Notes: generated from the sequence alone by a model not told the origin. A stretch of 64,000 nt of DNA from Methanobacterium_B sp963703015 (GCA_963703015.1 OY969779.1:2604001-2668000); one strand, 5' to 3'. Positions 17,929-27,380 are shown, numbered from the stretch's first letter. A program made the numbers and translations.

Positions 17929-18954
17929 TTATCCAAGTCCGCCTATGGATTCTCCCCGCAATTTTCTTCGTATGATGGCACTGGATTTAATGAGCTCTTC
18001 TTGATTATCAGCATTTACAATTTCAACAGATGGAAGTTCTGATTTGGTGAGAGTATTCTTAAGATCTCCTTTAACATAATCTGCTTGAAGAGCTTTACTA
18101 GGATTTTCTGAGTAGAGCTCTACAAATTCCAAGACAGTTGATGTTCCATGACTGTTAAAGATATCAGCCAGTATAGATGTGATGGTTGTATTTTCAGATA
18201 ACACAGCAATTTCACTTTCTCTAATTGCATATTCATTACCGTTGAAAGACACTGAAATTCCATTATTTTTTCGTGCAAATCTCAGAGGCTGAACATCTGT
18301 GATACTGTCCCCTATATAAAAAAGATCTGAAGGTTTGAAACCATTTTTAGAAATAATATCTAGGACAGCATCTTTTTTTCCTTCTCCCCCCACTGGATGA
18401 ACCACATCCATCAAACTTCCAGATCTTAGTTTTGGAATTTTGTTCCAGAAAATATCCTCCAGCACATCGAAATCTGGGTTGTTGATTATGTTGGATTTAA
18501 ACTGTTTCAAACTCTTCTTTTCATTGTCTGATATATCCACACTGTCTATATCGAGTTGGGTTGAATAGGTGTTTTCAAATGGAAACCCTGTTACATTACA
18601 AAGGGCCTGAATATAATAATTGTAACTCGTGCTCACTATGAACGAGGGCATTGTACTGTTGATGTAGTTTAGGGTTTCAACTGCACCATTTATCAAGTGC
18701 ACATTTTCCGTTGAAAAATTAATTATATTTTCATTGTCAGCTTCAAAGGCTTTTAAAAAAGGAACTATAAGTTTTAATGTTCCTCCTGCATTGTAACCAG
18801 GCCTCTTTAAAATATCAGCCAGAACATCATCATACTTACTGATTATTTCAAAAAATTTTTCACCATCATCTATAAAATGACCTGCAAGTTCAAATGCATT
18901 ATCATTAATTGATATGGGGCCTTCACAATCGGAGACAAAAAATTTTCTCCCCAT
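17929..18954 (-). CDS. ehaR: EhaR, HAD-like hydrolase of the Eha operon
   Basis: About 341 residues. N-terminal motif I reads FFVSDCEGP, so the usual DxD is DxE. Motif IV is present as FYIGDSITDVQPLRFARK (~220), preceded by GGEGKKDAV. This is the HAD phosphatase plan with a large cap, but the changed second acidic residue means activity is uncertain. I chose the ATG at 18954 because GGAGG lies eight bases before it; an upstream ATG five codons earlier has no such site. It lies between ehaQ and ehaS. Confidence 0.8.
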   Translation of the reverse strand: MGRKFFVSDCEGPISINDNAFELAGHFIDDGEKFFEIISKYDDVLADILKRPGYNAGGTLKLIVPFLKAFEADNENIINFSTENVHLINGAVETLNYINSTMPSFIVSTSYNYYIQALCNVTGFPFENTYSTQLDIDSVDISDNEKKSLKQFKSNIINNPDFDVLEDIFWNKIPKLRSGSLMDVVHPVGGEGKKDAVLDIISKNGFKPSDLFYIGDSITDVQPLRFARKNNGISVSFNGNEYAIRESEIAVLSENTTITSILADIFNSHGTSTVLEFVELYSENPSKALQADYVKGDLKNTLTKSELPSVEIVNADNQEELIKSSAIIRRKLRGESIGGLG

Positions 18955-18984
18955 GTTTCTTTCCTCCATTTTAAAAAAATAAAT

Positions 18985-20367
18985 TTAGTTATTATCTTCA
19001 CTGGAAACTGTGTTAGATTCAGTTTTTAGTTTTATAGCATTAACAGGACAGATAATGTCACATTCACCACATAATATGCATTTTTCAGTGTCCACTAATA
19101 CTTCATCCTTTTCCAGTCTAAGTGCTTTGGTTGGACATTTCCTCACACAGATACCGCATGCCATGCACGCCGATGTATCTGTGACAATCTTACCTTCCCG
19201 TTGTCCACTTAATGCGTCTCTTTTAAAGTAGATTTTACCATCTTGAACTTTGAAGTATTCTTCTGCAAGTTCTATGGCACCAAACTGACATGTTTCAATA
19301 CATTTACCACAGTGCACACATCTGTCATCAATGTGTACGGGTGATGGCATTTCAAGTTCGATGCATTTAACTGGGCATTCTGACATACAGGCACCGCAGC
19401 CTATACAGTTATCTTCAATAACTTTAATGCTTCTTTTAGGATTAGTAAGGCCAATAATTTCATTAATATCTTCAATTTCAAGTTCGTTGTTGGTCATTGC
19501 CCTGATTTCATCAGTGATGATGGGAGTAACATCTTCCTTAAATGATTTTTCACTGTGATTAATAGAAATTTTTCTTGCAATTCCATTTAAAATGCTGGAT
19601 ATTCTGATGGCATCCTTGGATAGTTTGCCTGCTTCGTTTTCAAGAAGTTCAGACACTATTTCCATGGTTTTTATCTTGCTGAAATTTTTGTAAGCCCTTT
19701 TTCTTGAGGAATACTTGATTGCTGCAGATGGACACACATTCATACACTCTTCACATCTGGCACAGTAGGATGGATTAATAAATGGTAATTTACTAACTTT
19801 CCCAACGTTAATTGCACCTCTAGATGGACAAACCTTTGTACAGGTCATGCAACCTATACAGTTCTTTTGATTCACAACTATTGCCTTTCCACCTACAACA
19901 GATCTTGGAAGTATTTCACCGTACTTGATGGCTTCTGTTGGACACACCCTTGCACAGTATCCACAGCGTACACAGGTATCTTCATTGATTTCACTGTGAG
20001 CTTCCTCATTACCCGAACTTATAAGCTGTATTGAACCTGTTTTACAGGCCTTTACACATGCTCCACACTGTCTGCAAAGTTTAGTATTTATGTTGGGCAC
20101 ATTTTCTCTTATAGGTTCTGAAAGAGTTGTTTTCATGTTTATAGCATTGTATGGACATGCTTCTCTGCACAGTACACAACCAACACATTTATCATCTATC
20201 TCTATCTTACCATCTTCAGTTTTCCAAATGGCATCCACAGGACAGGACATTAAACATGGTTTATCTTCACAAGCCTCACATTTGTTGCTGTCAATATTGT
20301 AATCAATTTCAACATCTCTAATTGGTTTACAATATTTTTTAGAGTTATTTGTAGTAGTTGTAATAAT
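18985..20367 (-). CDS. ehaQ: EhaQ, ten-[4Fe-4S] polyferredoxin, ATT start
   Basis: Ten Cys-rich cluster motifs can be counted only if the protein starts upstream of the first ATG (20250). The first motif, KCEACEDKPCLMSCP, is cut by that ATG. The frame is open upstream to just after the ehaP stop and has no ATG, GTG or TTG there. It does have an ATT (20365-20367) five bases after AGGAG. From there the protein begins ITTTTNNSKKYCKPIRD and is 460 residues. The other nine motifs include CVGCVLC, CRQCGAC, CVRCGYC, CIGCMTC, CARCEEC, CIGCGAC, CVHCGKC, CMACGIC and CILCGEC. It carries electrons from the hydrogenase towards CO2 reduction. Confidence 0.82.
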   Translation of the reverse strand: MITTTTNNSKKYCKPIRDVEIDYNIDSNKCEACEDKPCLMSCPVDAIWKTEDGKIEIDDKCVGCVLCREACPYNAINMKTTLSEPIRENVPNINTKLCRQCGACVKACKTGSIQLISSGNEEAHSEINEDTCVRCGYCARVCPTEAIKYGEILPRSVVGGKAIVVNQKNCIGCMTCTKVCPSRGAINVGKVSKLPFINPSYCARCEECMNVCPSAAIKYSSRKRAYKNFSKIKTMEIVSELLENEAGKLSKDAIRISSILNGIARKISINHSEKSFKEDVTPIITDEIRAMTNNELEIEDINEIIGLTNPKRSIKVIEDNCIGCGACMSECPVKCIELEMPSPVHIDDRCVHCGKCIETCQFGAIELAEEYFKVQDGKIYFKRDALSGQREGKIVTDTSACMACGICVRKCPTKALRLEKDEVLVDTEKCILCGECDIICPVNAIKLKTESNTVSSEDNN

Positions 20368-20368
20368 C

Positions 20369-21397
20369 TCAACTCCTCACAGGTAAATCTGATGTTTTAA
20401 CTGTCACATGGATAATCTTATCTGCTTCATCTCGTTTGTAAAGGAACCTGGAAATATAATATCCTATAGCACCAAATGGACAAGTTTGATAACAGATACT
20501 GCATCTTAAACACTTATCAGGATTTCTAACAACACCCTCATCACTGGTGTACTTAATTGCACCTGAAGGACATTCCTTAACACAGAGTCTGCAGTTGGTA
20601 CATTTATCCTTGTCCCAAGTTATGACCCTTAATTTAAGCCTGTCAGTTATGTTCTCTATTATGTCATCTATGAGCTCATCATCATCCAATATTTTTTTGG
20701 CATCATCAATGAGTTCAACAGCTGAAATATCGAAGGTGTAAACATCAGAACCCGTAATATCTTTGATTTTATTCTGTTCTGCTTCAATTTTAGCTTCTAA
20801 TGAATCCACTACTAGGTTTATAATTTCCTTTTGTTCTTCAACATGGGAAATATGAATACCTTTAATTGCACCCTTAACAGGACATGTTTTAAGACATTCC
20901 CCACAGGATATGCATTTAGATTGGTCGATAATTATTTTATTATCATCTTCAACAATGGCATCTCCAACCTTACAGGTTTTCATACATTTTTTGCATCTGA
21001 TGCACAGGTAATCGTCTATTACAAACTTCTTATCCACGGGAAGAATGGTGAAATCTTCCCTAATTAAATGATTTTCACCACAGGTAAGGGTCTTGGGATC
21101 TGTTGGACATACCTCAGCACAAAATCCGCACCTTATACATCCCCTGTTATTAATCACAGGATATGTAAAACCATCTTCATGCTCACTATCTTCATCCCTA
21201 ACCAGTTTAATTGCCATGGGCGCTGGACAGGCCGCAGTACACGCACCACAAGCTATGCAGTACTCTTTATGTACCTCTGGAAAGTTTCTAAACCTATCTG
21301 GAGCATCCATTATTTCTTTGTCACTCTTGGCAGCTGCGAAGTTTTCAGCCCAAGACTTCCTTGCAAATTCATATAGATACCATATAACCGAAGACAT
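20369..21397 (-). CDS. ehaP: EhaP, six-[4Fe-4S] polyferredoxin
   Basis: A 342-residue protein with six cluster motifs: CIACGACTAAC, CIRCGFCAEVC, CIRCKKCMKTC, CISCGECLKTC, CTNCRLCVKEC and CLRCSICYQTC. There are about 90 residues without cysteine between the fourth and fifth. The N-terminus (SSVIWYLYEFARKSWAENF) resembles the NuoI/EchF type, as expected for a cluster subunit that docks on the membrane hydrogenase. It passes electrons from the EhaN cluster to EhaQ or other acceptors. The start is six bases after the ehaO stop; the stop is adjacent to the ehaQ start. Confidence 0.92.
   Translation of the reverse strand: MSSVIWYLYEFARKSWAENFAAAKSDKEIMDAPDRFRNFPEVHKEYCIACGACTAACPAPMAIKLVRDEDSEHEDGFTYPVINNRGCIRCGFCAEVCPTDPKTLTCGENHLIREDFTILPVDKKFVIDDYLCIRCKKCMKTCKVGDAIVEDDNKIIIDQSKCISCGECLKTCPVKGAIKGIHISHVEEQKEIINLVVDSLEAKIEAEQNKIKDITGSDVYTFDISAVELIDDAKKILDDDELIDDIIENITDRLKLRVITWDKDKCTNCRLCVKECPSGAIKYTSDEGVVRNPDKCLRCSICYQTCPFGAIGYYISRFLYKRDEADKIIHVTVKTSDLPVRS
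20373..20377 (-). promoter_or_regulatory. Ribosome binding site deciding the ehaQ start
   Basis: AGGAG on the minus strand inside the last codons of ehaP, five bases before the ATT at 20367 and eight before the ATT at 20364. No standard start codon is in the right frame near it. Confidence 0.65.
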
Positions 21398-21403
21398 TTT
21401 ACA

Positions 21404-22549
21404 TCATCCTTTTAATTTGGAATTTATGTTATGAACACCATGGAAATCACGAACACGTCCTGATTCATCCAGTATAGTAACCCTTTCTGCACATGCAATA
21501 CATGGATCACTTGTTGCATAGGTAGCAACAGCATCTGCAACTGTTGCAACATCCGTTAACATGTACTTTGCACATGCATCGATGTTCATTATACTTGGTG
21601 TTCTGATGGAAATATTTTTTATGAGGTTTCCATTGGTTTCAATTGAATATGTAACCTCACCACGTGGAGCTTCATTTCTCCATTCTGCTACTCCTGCAGG
21701 TATATCAATCTTTTTACGAACATCACCCTCGGGAAGGTTGTTAATAACTTGTTTAATAAGGCTTATAGATTCCCATACTTCATCAAATCTGTTCATTGTT
21801 CGTGCGAAGTTATCTCCTTCCTTTCTCCACACAACGTTCCAGTCGAAGTTGTCCTTATAGGTATGATGCTGTTCTCTCACATCATGTTCAAGACCTGAAG
21901 CACGTCCAATTGGACCAACTGCCCGTGCCATGATGGCTTCTTCTCTAGTCATGACTCCAACACCCTTGGATCTGAGTCCTCCAACAAGGGGTCCGTCTTC
22001 GTAGATCTCAACATACCTTCCATATTCAGTTTCGAGCTTGTTCATTATCTGCATGATCTGGTCCATGTGGGTTTGTTTGATGTCCATCTTAACACCGCCA
22101 ACAACGTTCCATCCCATGTTCACCCTGTTTCCAGTTAACAGTTCAATTGCATCCATTACGGGCTCTCTGAGTGCTAACATGTACATGAATAATGTTTCGT
22201 GCTCTACTGCTTTGAAGTAAGTGGAATTAGCTAATAAATGACTTTGAATTCTGTCCAATTCATTGGTCAAAACCCTGAGGTACTGTGCCCTTATGGGTGC
22301 ATGTTCTCCCGCAATTTTTTCAAAGGTTTCTGCAAATGTTTGGGTGTGTATGTAGGAACAAATTCCACATACCCTCTCAGATAGAAATATACCTTTCTGC
22401 CAGGTTTTACCCTGCATAATTCTTTCAATACCCCTATGAATGTAACCATAATCTATTTCAGCGCTTAACACTTTTTCTCCACGAGTTTTAAGTTTTAAAC
22501 GTAATGGTTCCTTCAGAGCAGGGTGTACTGGTCCTATTGGAAGTATCAT
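21404..22549 (-). CDS. ehaO: EhaO, [NiFe]-hydrogenase large subunit
   Basis: A 381-residue group 4 [NiFe]-hydrogenase large subunit. The N-terminal nickel-site pair is RVCGIC (C61, C64) and the C-terminal pair is DPCIAC (C350, C353). The start resembles NuoD/EchE (LPIGPVHPALKEPLRLKL). There is a ~30-residue tail after the last Cys pair that does not end in the usual His cleavage site, so maturation by C-terminal cleavage looks absent, as in several group 4 enzymes. It oxidises H2 or reduces protons at the Ni-Fe site. Overlaps ehaN by four bases. Confidence 0.95.
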   Translation of the reverse strand: MILPIGPVHPALKEPLRLKLKTRGEKVLSAEIDYGYIHRGIERIMQGKTWQKGIFLSERVCGICSYIHTQTFAETFEKIAGEHAPIRAQYLRVLTNELDRIQSHLLANSTYFKAVEHETLFMYMLALREPVMDAIELLTGNRVNMGWNVVGGVKMDIKQTHMDQIMQIMNKLETEYGRYVEIYEDGPLVGGLRSKGVGVMTREEAIMARAVGPIGRASGLEHDVREQHHTYKDNFDWNVVWRKEGDNFARTMNRFDEVWESISLIKQVINNLPEGDVRKKIDIPAGVAEWRNEAPRGEVTYSIETNGNLIKNISIRTPSIMNIDACAKYMLTDVATVADAVATYATSDPCIACAERVTILDESGRVRDFHGVHNINSKLKG

Positions 22550-22995
22550 AATTTTTGCCTCCCTCTAGCTGCTATTGCATCTGGCCCTACAGCTAAAATT
22601 GCTGCTAATATTTCTGTTGGACGTGGAGGACATCCAGAGACTTCAGCATCCACTGGTATATAGTCAGATACCGGTGCATTTACGCTTGATCCTTCTTGAT
22701 TAAATACATCACCTGTGAGTGGACAGTTACCTATTGCAACCACCACTTTAGGTTCCGGTGTCTTTGCATATATTTTCTGAAGCTTGTCCTTCCACTGTTC
22801 TGCTAAGGCTCCTGTAATTAGAAGCACATCTGCTTCCCTTGGATTGTTGTGAACATATATACCATACTGTTCAAGGTCGTATCTTGGGGATAAAAGTGCA
22901 ACAACTTCTATATCACAACCGTTGCAGCCCCCGGTATTTACGAGACAAACATGTATGGAACTCTTCCGAATTATGTCTTTAAGACCATCTAACAT
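22546..22995 (-). CDS. ehaN: EhaN, [NiFe]-hydrogenase small subunit
   Basis: A 149-residue small subunit of the NuoB/EchC type with one [4Fe-4S] site. Ligands are in NTGGCNGCDIE (two Cys), AIGNCPLTG and VSGCPPRPTEIL. It relays electrons between the Ni-Fe site in EhaO and the polyferredoxins. The lack of extra clusters is normal for energy-converting hydrogenases. Confidence 0.94.
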   Translation of the reverse strand: MLDGLKDIIRKSSIHVCLVNTGGCNGCDIEVVALLSPRYDLEQYGIYVHNNPREADVLLITGALAEQWKDKLQKIYAKTPEPKVVVAIGNCPLTGDVFNQEGSSVNAPVSDYIPVDAEVSGCPPRPTEILAAILAVGPDAIAARGRQKL

Positions 22996-23009
22996 TTAGT
23001 TTACCTCTA

Positions 23010-23420
23010 TTATTTGAGGAGATATTCGAGCAGATCTGCCCTACCATCCTCTATAGCTTCTTTGTAATTTTTATTATTTTCAAGCACGTTGTATGCTATT
23101 TTATCTCTAATAGTTTTTGCTTCCTCTTTTGTGAGGATATTCATGATATCGCATAACCAGCAGAGTCTGAGATCAGCATGAATTCTTTCTTTAAGACATC
23201 TCAACTTTGAAGATTCATAACGAGGATTAATTGCCTGTAAACTGGACATATCCAATCTTTTCATCAGAATTTCTTCGAGTTCTTCCGGTGAAATTTCCAA
23301 TTCTTTTGAAAATGGAACAATCACATTTTCATGCCATTTGTAACTGGCTAAGATTCGTTTTTTCATGGTTATGAAAAGTTCTTCATTTTCTGCTTCTGTA
23401 TTAGGTTTGTAAGAATTCAT
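23010..23420 (-). CDS. ehaM: EhaM, soluble Eha subunit
   Basis: About 136 residues, hydrophilic and mostly helical, with a Cys pair in LRLCWLCDIMN. I chose ATG 23420 (MNSYKPNTEAENEEL) because it overlaps the ehaL stop by four bases (ATGA) in the style of neighbouring gene junctions. An ATG seven codons upstream would overlap 25 bases. The CWLC motif is noteworthy in a protein of unknown function, and position suggests docking to the hydrogenase module. Confidence 0.85.
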   Translation of the reverse strand: MNSYKPNTEAENEELFITMKKRILASYKWHENVIVPFSKELEISPEELEEILMKRLDMSSLQAINPRYESSKLRCLKERIHADLRLCWLCDIMNILTKEEAKTIRDKIAYNVLENNKNYKEAIEDGRADLLEYLLK

Positions 23421-23740
23421 ATTAGCACCGTTCCCACCCATATCACAGCTGAAATGGCAAATCCTATCACGGTTTCATATCTACCATATCCGGGTCTCAT
23501 TCCTAGAACCATTGCTAATAAAAATATTCCCACAGTGGTGGTTATAACTGGTGAAACCAAAGCTGAAATCAGCTGACTATTTATTGCAAGTACCCAACCA
23601 ACAATTGCTAGTACGAGTGCTACTACGTCAATATTTTTGGTTACAAAGGGTGCTGTATATTTTTTATAGCTCAGCACTAGTCCTGCTCCGGATCCTATGA
23701 TGAATGAAAGTATGTATATTAAGTAGCTTATGTTGTTCAT
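23417..23740 (-). CDS. ehaL: EhaL, membrane subunit
   Basis: A 107-residue protein with three to four hydrophobic segments and no soluble domain. It belongs to the cluster of small membrane subunits that anchor Eha and may line the ion path. Identified by position and size in the operon rather than by a motif. Confidence 0.82.
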   Translation of the reverse strand: MNNISYLIYILSFIIGSGAGLVLSYKKYTAPFVTKNIDVVALVLAIVGWVLAINSQLISALVSPVITTTVGIFLLAMVLGMRPGYGRYETVIGFAISAVIWVGTVLI

Positions 23741-23765
23741 TTAATACACCAGTTATTTTTTTTTT

Positions 23766-24026
23766 TTATGCGGGTCTGTAAAGGTATATGAATGATACTA
23801 TGAATCCCATCAATACCAAGATCATGGCGATGTTTTCAAGGTTTTCTGAGAGATGAATGTACCTTTTTTTGTACTGAAGTCCTGCCAGGATCATTAAGAT
23901 AAAAACTGCCACAGTCAATGGCAAAACAATGATCCATTGTTGGAATGCTGCCAATCCACTGGCAATAACAGCTCCAGAAGCAGCTAAAGCCATTAGGAAC
24001 AGCACATCTTTTTCTTGTTCATCCAT
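23766..24026 (-). CDS. ehaK: EhaK, membrane subunit
   Basis: An 86-residue protein with an acidic N-terminus (MDEQEKDVLFLMALAASG) and three hydrophobic segments. Small membrane subunit of the Eha complex, assigned by operon position. Confidence 0.8.
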   Translation of the reverse strand: MDEQEKDVLFLMALAASGAVIASGLAAFQQWIIVLPLTVAVFILMILAGLQYKKRYIHLSENLENIAMILVLMGFIVSFIYLYRPA

Positions 24027-24102
24027 TTTTAATCCTCTATTTTTTTGTGAATAATAATTTTCTTGAATTTCTTTTTTTTTTTTATTTAGTGATGTTAATT
24101 TT

Positions 24103-24963
24103 TTAGATCATGAGCAGGGCAAATGAACCCACTATACCAATGAATGCAAAGGTTACCTGCATCATAATGGAATGATTAGGATTGAGTAAAGGTGTTGTAG
24201 CGTTTATAAAGGCTATAATTGAGGACAATACAATCATTCCAATCAAGTATACTGGTATGCTTATAGGTCCGAGGAATACTGTGAGGAATACCCAAAGTAA
24301 CATGTACCATGCTATGGACTCAGACATCATCAAGTAACCTCTTAAAAGGCCGAAGTGTTCTGTTTCGTAGCCTGAAACTATGTCTTTACCCTTAGTTATT
24401 GCAAATGGTGAGTAAGGTGCTTTAGACATTATTAGTACAAAGAACATGAGTGCTGCAAGTGGTATTGCAAAGAGTAATGGTCCATGTACAGCTTGGTAAT
24501 TTATCAAGCCTGTGATGTTCATTGTGCCTGTTTTAAAGTAGATTATTACTAAAACAGCAAATAATGGAATTTCTGCGGCAGCAGAATAAACCGCTCTTAC
24601 ACAGCTTAATTTTCCGTAGGGAGATCCTGATGAAGATCCTGCATTGTGTTCAACGATTTTATGAACTGCATAGATACCGAATATTAATAGGAGTGAACCT
24701 CCTGTTACTGGACCTACTATAACTGCTGCAACCCATATCATGCTTAACATGGCTGTTATTGCGATGTAAAATGGCATGGCTGCAGTGTATGGAAATGCAG
24801 ATTCTTTAATGAAGAATTTGAATGTGTGTAGTATATGTTGGATTATTGGAGGTCCGGGTCTTCCCTGGATTCTTGCCATTATTTTACGTTGAAGTCCGAA
24901 AAGCAAACTACCTATTAAAAATGCTATGATAACATTTATCAAGATATTAGTCATCAAATTCAT
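24103..24963 (-). CDS. ehaJ: EhaJ, NuoH/EchB-like membrane subunit
   Basis: A 286-residue protein with about eight membrane segments. It carries the NuoH-type loop RIQGRPGPPIIQ (~31-42) and a central acidic loop (KIVEHNAGSSSGSPYGKL, KAPYSPFAITKGKDIVSGYETEH). In complex I and Ech this subunit contacts the hydrogenase-like module and starts ion translocation. It is one of two Eha membrane subunits conserved in all group 4 hydrogenases. 77 bases separate it from ehaK. Confidence 0.93.
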   Translation of the reverse strand: MNLMTNILINVIIAFLIGSLLFGLQRKIMARIQGRPGPPIIQHILHTFKFFIKESAFPYTAAMPFYIAITAMLSMIWVAAVIVGPVTGGSLLLIFGIYAVHKIVEHNAGSSSGSPYGKLSCVRAVYSAAAEIPLFAVLVIIYFKTGTMNITGLINYQAVHGPLLFAIPLAALMFFVLIMSKAPYSPFAITKGKDIVSGYETEHFGLLRGYLMMSESIAWYMLLWVFLTVFLGPISIPVYLIGMIVLSSIIAFINATTPLLNPNHSIMMQVTFAFIGIVGSFALLMI

Positions 24964-25057
24964 TCGATCACCAGCCGAACATCATGAATTTCAATTATTA
25001 AATTTATTATGGGATCCATTGTTATCTACCTAAAATTTTAAGCTTCAAATTTTGTTT

Positions 25058-25273
25058 CTAGTATCCTATGAAAGGTTCCCTTCTTTTCGCTTCTTCTTCA
25101 TCCTTACTACCCTTGGCCATTGTAACGAGTCCTAGTGAAAGTATGAATAAAGGTATTGAAACCAGGGAAATTGCATAAACAATCCAGCTAGATGGATTAA
25201 ATATTATTGCATATACAATGCTAACAAATGATGCGATTAGAAGTATCCATCCGGTTGTTTTAAGATTATCCAT
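25058..25273 (-). CDS. ehaI: EhaI, small membrane subunit
   Basis: A 71-residue protein with two membrane segments and a charged C-terminus (AKGSKDEEEAKRREPFIGY). Assigned by its place between ehaH and ehaJ. Confidence 0.8.
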   Translation of the reverse strand: MDNLKTTGWILLIASFVSIVYAIIFNPSSWIVYAISLVSIPLFILSLGLVTMAKGSKDEEEAKRREPFIGY

Positions 25274-25285
25274 TGATTTTCACCT

Positions 25286-25966
25286 TTAAAATGGTTTATT
25301 TATTATTAGTAATATCTCTATGAGTCTTACAAGTACTAAAAGAGAACTTAGATGTATTATAAGTAGAAATGGTGAACCTGGTGTTCTAAACATTTCAGCT
25401 TTAGTTGCGAAAAATGGTGCCACACCTGTCTCTCCAGCAACTCCTAAAAATAGGAGTATGGAACCCAGTATCATCATTGGTGTGGTGTAGGTTAAAGAGT
25501 TGATTTCAAGCAAACTGATGGTACCAGTTGCTGCTAATATTAATGCTGCCCCTCCAAAAAGAGGTAACGAAGCCATCATTGCTATTAAACCGTACTGGTA
25601 AGCTGCGTCTAGTACATCAACCTGTTTGACGGCACCTACAATTCCGATGTTAACAATTCCTATTAAACATACAAAGAGTGTGAAATCAAAGACGTCCCCA
25701 GTGATCATTGCTCCAGCTGTTGCGATTCCACATATTATAGCAAGGAATCTTCTGATTTTAAATTCTTTTTTAGCTACAGTAACTACCCTATCACCTAATT
25801 TACCAAATTCAGCCTCAACTTGGGTTTCTGTTTTACTAATGGCTATGATGGCTGTGAAAGCCAGGGCAGTTGCGAACATGAAGAGGTTGAATTGAGTGAA
25901 GTAAAATACTATGTCTCCAAGGGGTATGATTCCAATTATTTGTGAACCTAATATTGTGATATCCAT
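25286..25966 (-). CDS. ehaH: EhaH, conserved membrane subunit
   Basis: A 226-residue protein with about six to seven hydrophobic segments. The second half (GGAALILAATGTISLLEIN, GETGVAPFFATKAEMFRTPG) resembles part of the antiporter-like subunits of complex I and EchA, though much shorter. With EhaJ it is the likely ion-translocating core. Thirteen bases separate it from ehaI. Confidence 0.86.
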   Translation of the reverse strand: MDITILGSQIIGIIPLGDIVFYFTQFNLFMFATALAFTAIIAISKTETQVEAEFGKLGDRVVTVAKKEFKIRRFLAIICGIATAGAMITGDVFDFTLFVCLIGIVNIGIVGAVKQVDVLDAAYQYGLIAMMASLPLFGGAALILAATGTISLLEINSLTYTTPMMILGSILLFLGVAGETGVAPFFATKAEMFRTPGSPFLLIIHLSSLLVLVRLIEILLIINKPF

Positions 25967-25972
25967 TTAAAT

Positions 25973-26644
25973 TTACTCCTTTTTAAATTCCTCTCTGTTC
26001 ATAACACCTATTAAACCGACTTTGAATGCTACTTTTATGAATACTCCAAAGGCAGCAAGCATTAATCCAAGTAACCAGTACTGTGGGAATATGAAAAGTA
26101 CGAGAAAACCTACGAGCCATAGGCACCATGCCATGCCCGATACTCCGGCAAGTCCTTCCCATACTCCTGATGGTACGCCCCTTACCTTAATGGACATTAC
26201 ATAGAATAATATACCTGCTCCAGCTATAGCCCCTCCAGTAAATCCTGAAAGGAATGCTCCATATGCAATGAGTATTATGGCCAAAAATACTGGGGCAGTT
26301 TGTAATATTTCGAGGTTGAAGTGGAGTGGTGTTGGTAAAAGTTCAACTGTTTTACCACTTTTACGCATTTCTCTACTCATGAGTATTTCGGATATTGCCA
26401 TTATCTCTGCAAGTTCAACAACCAGTCCTGGAAGTATTAAAGACTCTGCAAGATCTGTGCCTACAGCAGCCACGAATATTAACATTCCAACTCCCACAAT
26501 GTCGGTGAGTATTAAAACCTGCAGATCATTTTTCTCTACTGATATTCCAAAGAGACCTATGAGTCCTACTAATATTCCAACTATTATTGCAGGGGCATAT
26601 AATCCTACTACAATAGGAGAAACAACATCAGGTACAAGTATCAA
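25973..26644 (-). CDS. ehaG: EhaG, membrane subunit
   Basis: A 223-residue protein with six to seven membrane segments and one cytoplasmic loop (MSREMRKSGKTVELLPTP). Overlaps ehaF by four bases. Assigned by operon order. Role within the membrane arm unknown. Confidence 0.82.
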   Translation of the reverse strand: MILVPDVVSPIVVGLYAPAIIVGILVGLIGLFGISVEKNDLQVLILTDIVGVGMLIFVAAVGTDLAESLILPGLVVELAEIMAISEILMSREMRKSGKTVELLPTPLHFNLEILQTAPVFLAIILIAYGAFLSGFTGGAIAGAGILFYVMSIKVRGVPSGVWEGLAGVSGMAWCLWLVGFLVLFIFPQYWLLGLMLAAFGVFIKVAFKVGLIGVMNREEFKKE

Positions 26645-27123
26645 TCGTCATCCCTCCTCATTGTGAAGTTTAGAGCTATCCATGATGCTATAACAAAGGC
26701 CATCATAAGGATGCTTGACTCTAGAACTGTGTCAAAACCCCTTGTGTAGTACAATATTTCATCTATGAGTCCTCCTGGTGAGGAATATATGGATGTACCG
26801 TAGTACAGGGTAGTGTTTTTAACATTTATTGCTATTGGGGAGAGATATGCCGTAATTTCTCCTATTGCTGGTGCGTATTGTGGGTACTGTGCCTTTACAA
26901 TTCCCCTTTCCTCAAATGGTATTCCGCCTCTGTCGTATGGTGCAAGAGGATCTTGAGCATTTATCTGCGCTTGGGGAGCTGGTCTTGGATACAATTGTTG
27001 ATTATCAAGGGCTAAAGGTATGAATAAACCGGCTATTAAAACAATACCAAGTATCATTGCAAATAATCTTGGAATCTTCTCAGGATTTGCGAGTGAATTC
27101 CAAAGTTTTCCTATACCCTTCAA
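26641..27123 (-). CDS. ehaF: EhaF, membrane subunit
   Basis: A 160-residue protein with one membrane segment near the start (~20-40), an outer loop of ~75 residues rich in Pro and Ala, and a second membrane segment near the end. The large loop facing outward is unlike its neighbours. Overlaps both ehaE and ehaG by four bases. Confidence 0.82.
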   Translation of the reverse strand: MKGIGKLWNSLANPEKIPRLFAMILGIVLIAGLFIPLALDNQQLYPRPAPQAQINAQDPLAPYDRGGIPFEERGIVKAQYPQYAPAIGEITAYLSPIAINVKNTTLYYGTSIYSSPGGLIDEILYYTRGFDTVLESSILMMAFVIASWIALNFTMRRDDD

Positions 27124-27380
27124 AGTTCAGCCCCCATTTCTTCAAGTCTTACTACTGCCCTTAAAAGAACTAAAGTAATGATTGCAGTCGCTGCAATAAA
27201 TGTTACCAGGGCAATTGTGTGGTTGTAAGTTAAAAATATCATTGAAATACCAACAGCTGGAATTTCAGTGTTAATTGTTCTTACAACAGGATCTTTAACA
27301 CCTGGACCTATGACGGTTGCTATGCTCCCAACAATAACGAGTATGCATCCGGTGTAGAACCATACATAAACATCAAGCAA
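27120..27380 (-). CDS. ehaE: EhaE, membrane subunit (TTG start likely)
   Basis: About 86 residues with two to three membrane segments. A longer form from an ATG at 27425 would overlap ehaD by 53 bases and has no ribosome site. A TTG at 27378-27380 lies seven bases after GGGGGAA and leaves only the usual short overlap, so I prefer it (protein begins LLDVYVWFYTG). Function known only as an Eha membrane component. Confidence 0.72.
   Translation of the reverse strand: MLDVYVWFYTGCILVIVGSIATVIGPGVKDPVVRTINTEIPAVGISMIFLTYNHTIALVTFIAATAIITLVLLRAVVRLEEMGAEL

Noticed and set aside
26991..27003. ATACAATTGTTG, another partial operator match
   Set aside because: Lies inside ehaF coding sequence and matches 9 of 12; taken as chance.
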